From Allacma fusca (taxonomy: Eukaryota; Arthropoda; Collembola; Symphypleona; Sminthuridae): a stretch of 64,000 nt of DNA. The notes below the pieces were generated by a model that saw only the letters and a list, made by a program, of their open reading frames with translations, ran no database searches and was not told the DNA's origin. Made by a program: the position numbers and the translations under genes. The DNA lies in the NCBI GenBank assembly GCA_947179485.1, contig OX359245.1, positions 75,255,067-75,319,066 of the forward strand, given 5' to 3'. The first letter of the stretch is position 1. Every line of letters starts with the position of its first letter. Shown in pieces: positions 60,125 through 64,000 of this stretch.

Positions 60125-62245
60125 TTTCGAATCTTTTAAAAGAGCTCTAATGATGGAATGAAATAAGACCTAATTTAAGCCTGTCCCAAAATCCTTTCAA
60201 CAATATTCCACAACTTCTGTATGTACTTTGAGGCAGGCAGGAGGAGTGGCCGGCCACAATATTACAATGCAACGTGTCACTTTCTAAGTCAATGTGTACA
60301 ATCCGTTTTGTAAGAGCCATTTTATAATTATTGTATAACATTGAGCCCATACAGCACAATGCTTTGAATTTTAAAACATTGCATTGTGTTTAATTTCTGA
60401 CGCGACAATTCAACAAAAATTTGTAGGGAATCAAAGAGTCTTAAAAACAAATTTACTCAGGGAAAAAAATTAACTCTTCATGCCCAAAAATGTATTTGCC
60501 TTTGCTTGTATGAAAATGCTTATGAACTGTCATGATATGGGGTAAAGATTTACTTTCACATTACATTTACATCATGTACATTTTTACTCCTCATAAATAT
60601 AGCAAGAGCGTACTATTAATTATATAGCAATTTCTACATTATGTCAGTTGCAGGAGTAAACTAATGAAATAATTATTGTAATAAAAATGATTAGAAATTT
60701 TTTCCCATCATTCGAAAAATCTGTTAATTGCAAAAAGGGTAAAAGGACACACGGAGGTATATAATTCCCTATGGAACACACCCTGTGTATTGAATGATTC
60801 GGATAAATGAGATTTTACGAAGCGCTGACTTGTTTCCTTCCGCCTCATTGACTTTTCATTGTCCATTCAATGTTGAATGTAGTTTTTTTTTAATGCTAAA
60901 GGGAAAAAAGTAGGAATCTTTGGATCTCGGAAGATCCCGGCCTTGATTTGATTAAAACTTTTACATATGTTGTAAGTACGTATGTATATACGGGGCTTGT
61001 AAATAGAGCATCACCTTTCACCAGCCTATATGGGACAGATGGATGTTTAGGATCTGTAGTATAGGGGGCCATATATAGGATAGGAGCACATGTGGTGTGA
61101 GGAGCATCTGAATGTGACTTAATTAATGACATTAAGATCCTTTTGGGAAAGTTAATTGGGGTCAGGAATTTGGAGGGACGCCAGCCTTCCCTTCCCTTTC
61201 CCATATCAAATACTTGTGGCATTCTTCCGACAAAAAAAAATTCCCCTTCCTTTCTTCTCTCTCTCCCTCCGAACTCTCCGACCATCCGAGAACAATGAAT
61301 TAGTTGGCTTGCGGATCTTCAATAAAATATACCCCGCAAAAATCTCTCCGCTCCGTATTTATGGCAGTGCATCTTTTTCCTCTCATCATATTTATAGCGG
61401 GTTTTTTAGCCAGAATTGTAGGGCCTATTACATAGGCTACTCTCTTGGGGTTCTTTCTTATAAATATGGAAGCGGAAGAGCAGCGTAAGAACTTGTATTT
61501 TTTTTTTCTTTCTACAAATTTAATCACTTAAACATTTCGTGTGTGTCATTTATTATAGGGAGAGTCACAAAATGGCTTGTATACAGTAGTTAGGGTAGGC
61601 TAACCTTCCCCGTTGTAACTTCGTAGAGGTTTCTTCCTTGGCAATATATTTTAACTTTTTGCTTTTTTTTTTTCTTCTTCCTTGGCAACAATTTACATCC
61701 GAGTCCTTGGATAAAAAGATGATAACATTTTTTATATTAGTAGTCGTGGGTTTGTCTGTACAGTACACTCTTTCTATTAGAGACTCCGTCTATTAGAGAG
61801 TGTACGAGGAGATTCTCAATATGGGGTATTGTGGACCCTTTTTCCACGGACATTTTTCCTCCTAACATAAGTTTGCTCTTAAGAGGATTAAAACTTGGTC
61901 ATTTAAAAAAAATAATCTGATGCAAACTGTCCTTGCGAAGTTTATTTGTATACATTTGAGCACTGACAGTTAATTTTAAAATTACTCTTACAATAATTCG
62001 CGGCATGTATCAGGCTGCCCCAAAATATTTACATGGCAGAAATACTTCAGCGGGGTGGGTTGCGAAGATGCGCTTCTTAAGAATCCAGGTATTCATGTTG
62101 CGCCAGGATCCTACCAGGGGATGTTCTGGTGGCGCTTTTGATGGAAACATCGTTAGGTTATAGGTTTCTGGCCGCGCCTGGTAGCCCTAGCCCTTGGGGA
62201 ATGAAATTTGCCTTAAAATGAAATAAATCGAATATAATGTTTCAG
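60125..62245. other. Intergenic or 5' region of the calcium-channel gene
   Basis: No exon recognised. A short inverted pair (ACACTCTTTCTATTAGAGAC and CTATTAGAGAGTGT) lies at 61765-61803. The N-terminal exon(s) of the channel, with its start codon, may be here or in a skipped first intron. Confidence 0.45.
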
Positions 62246-63949
<1,704 letters not shown>

Positions 63950-64000
63950 GTAAGGAATTATGCCTCTAGAGTAGTCTATACCTAAAGTTATGTGTGTAAA

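Noticed and set aside
61764-61804. Short inverted pair as a Tc1/mariner-like end
   Set aside because: Only one short palindrome, no partner end or TA-bounded element found.

Overview
The window is animal nuclear DNA. It is AT-rich, with multi-exon genes, short GT-AG introns and many transposons. Arthropod-style chemoreceptors and an L-type calcium channel point to an arthropod. A springtail or other hexapod would fit, but nothing here proves it. No bacterial or viral genome features are present.

The main content is a family of secreted ER-type FK506-binding proteins (signal peptide, FKBP domain, two EF-hands, KDEL-like tail), all on the minus strand. Six copies have open, phase-consistent four-exon models: 5223-6294, 7999-9300, 28256-34410, 55035-56035, 56530-57857 and 58712-60124. 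At least five more are broken or fragmentary (6970-7745, 12826-14433, 18609-19682, 39608-39802, 49156-49233). The copy at 58712-60124 keeps all expected prolyl-isomerase residues and an HDEL tail, and is probably the ancestral FKBP14-type gene. The others have eroded active sites, while the cysteines, EF-hands and tails persist. Many copies sit in a repeated unit with a convergent, now dead chemoreceptor gene on the plus strand.

Left to right: 0-2.3 kb, decayed DNA with a scrap of the duplicated unit; 2.3-4.1 kb, a dead JmjC plus C2H2 zinc-finger gene; 4.3-9.3 kb, first FKBP block; 9.3-14.5 kb, THAP relic, inverted repeats, SINE and FKBP relic; 14.6-34.6 kb, two tandem copies of the chemoreceptor/FKBP unit, inflated by hAT elements and a nearly intact 5-kb Tx1-like LINE; 34.6-36.6 kb, a long inverted repeat enclosing a minisatellite; 37-43.8 kb, tandem repeats, a Helitron end, an FKBP scrap and TIR elements; 45-47.7 kb, one intact chemoreceptor gene and a dead sister; 49.2-50.4 kb, a dead acid-sphingomyelinase-like gene and a tRNA-Lys; 51.5-54.2 kb, two hAT elements; 54.3-60.1 kb, last FKBP block; 62.2-64 kb, the first exons of an L-type calcium channel alpha-1 gene running off the window.

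Seven DNA-transposon insertions are bracketed by 8-bp target duplications (six exact, one six of eight), and several have an empty site in a paralogous unit. This allows the order of insertion events to be read directly. All functions come from family resemblance read by eye; no database search was run.
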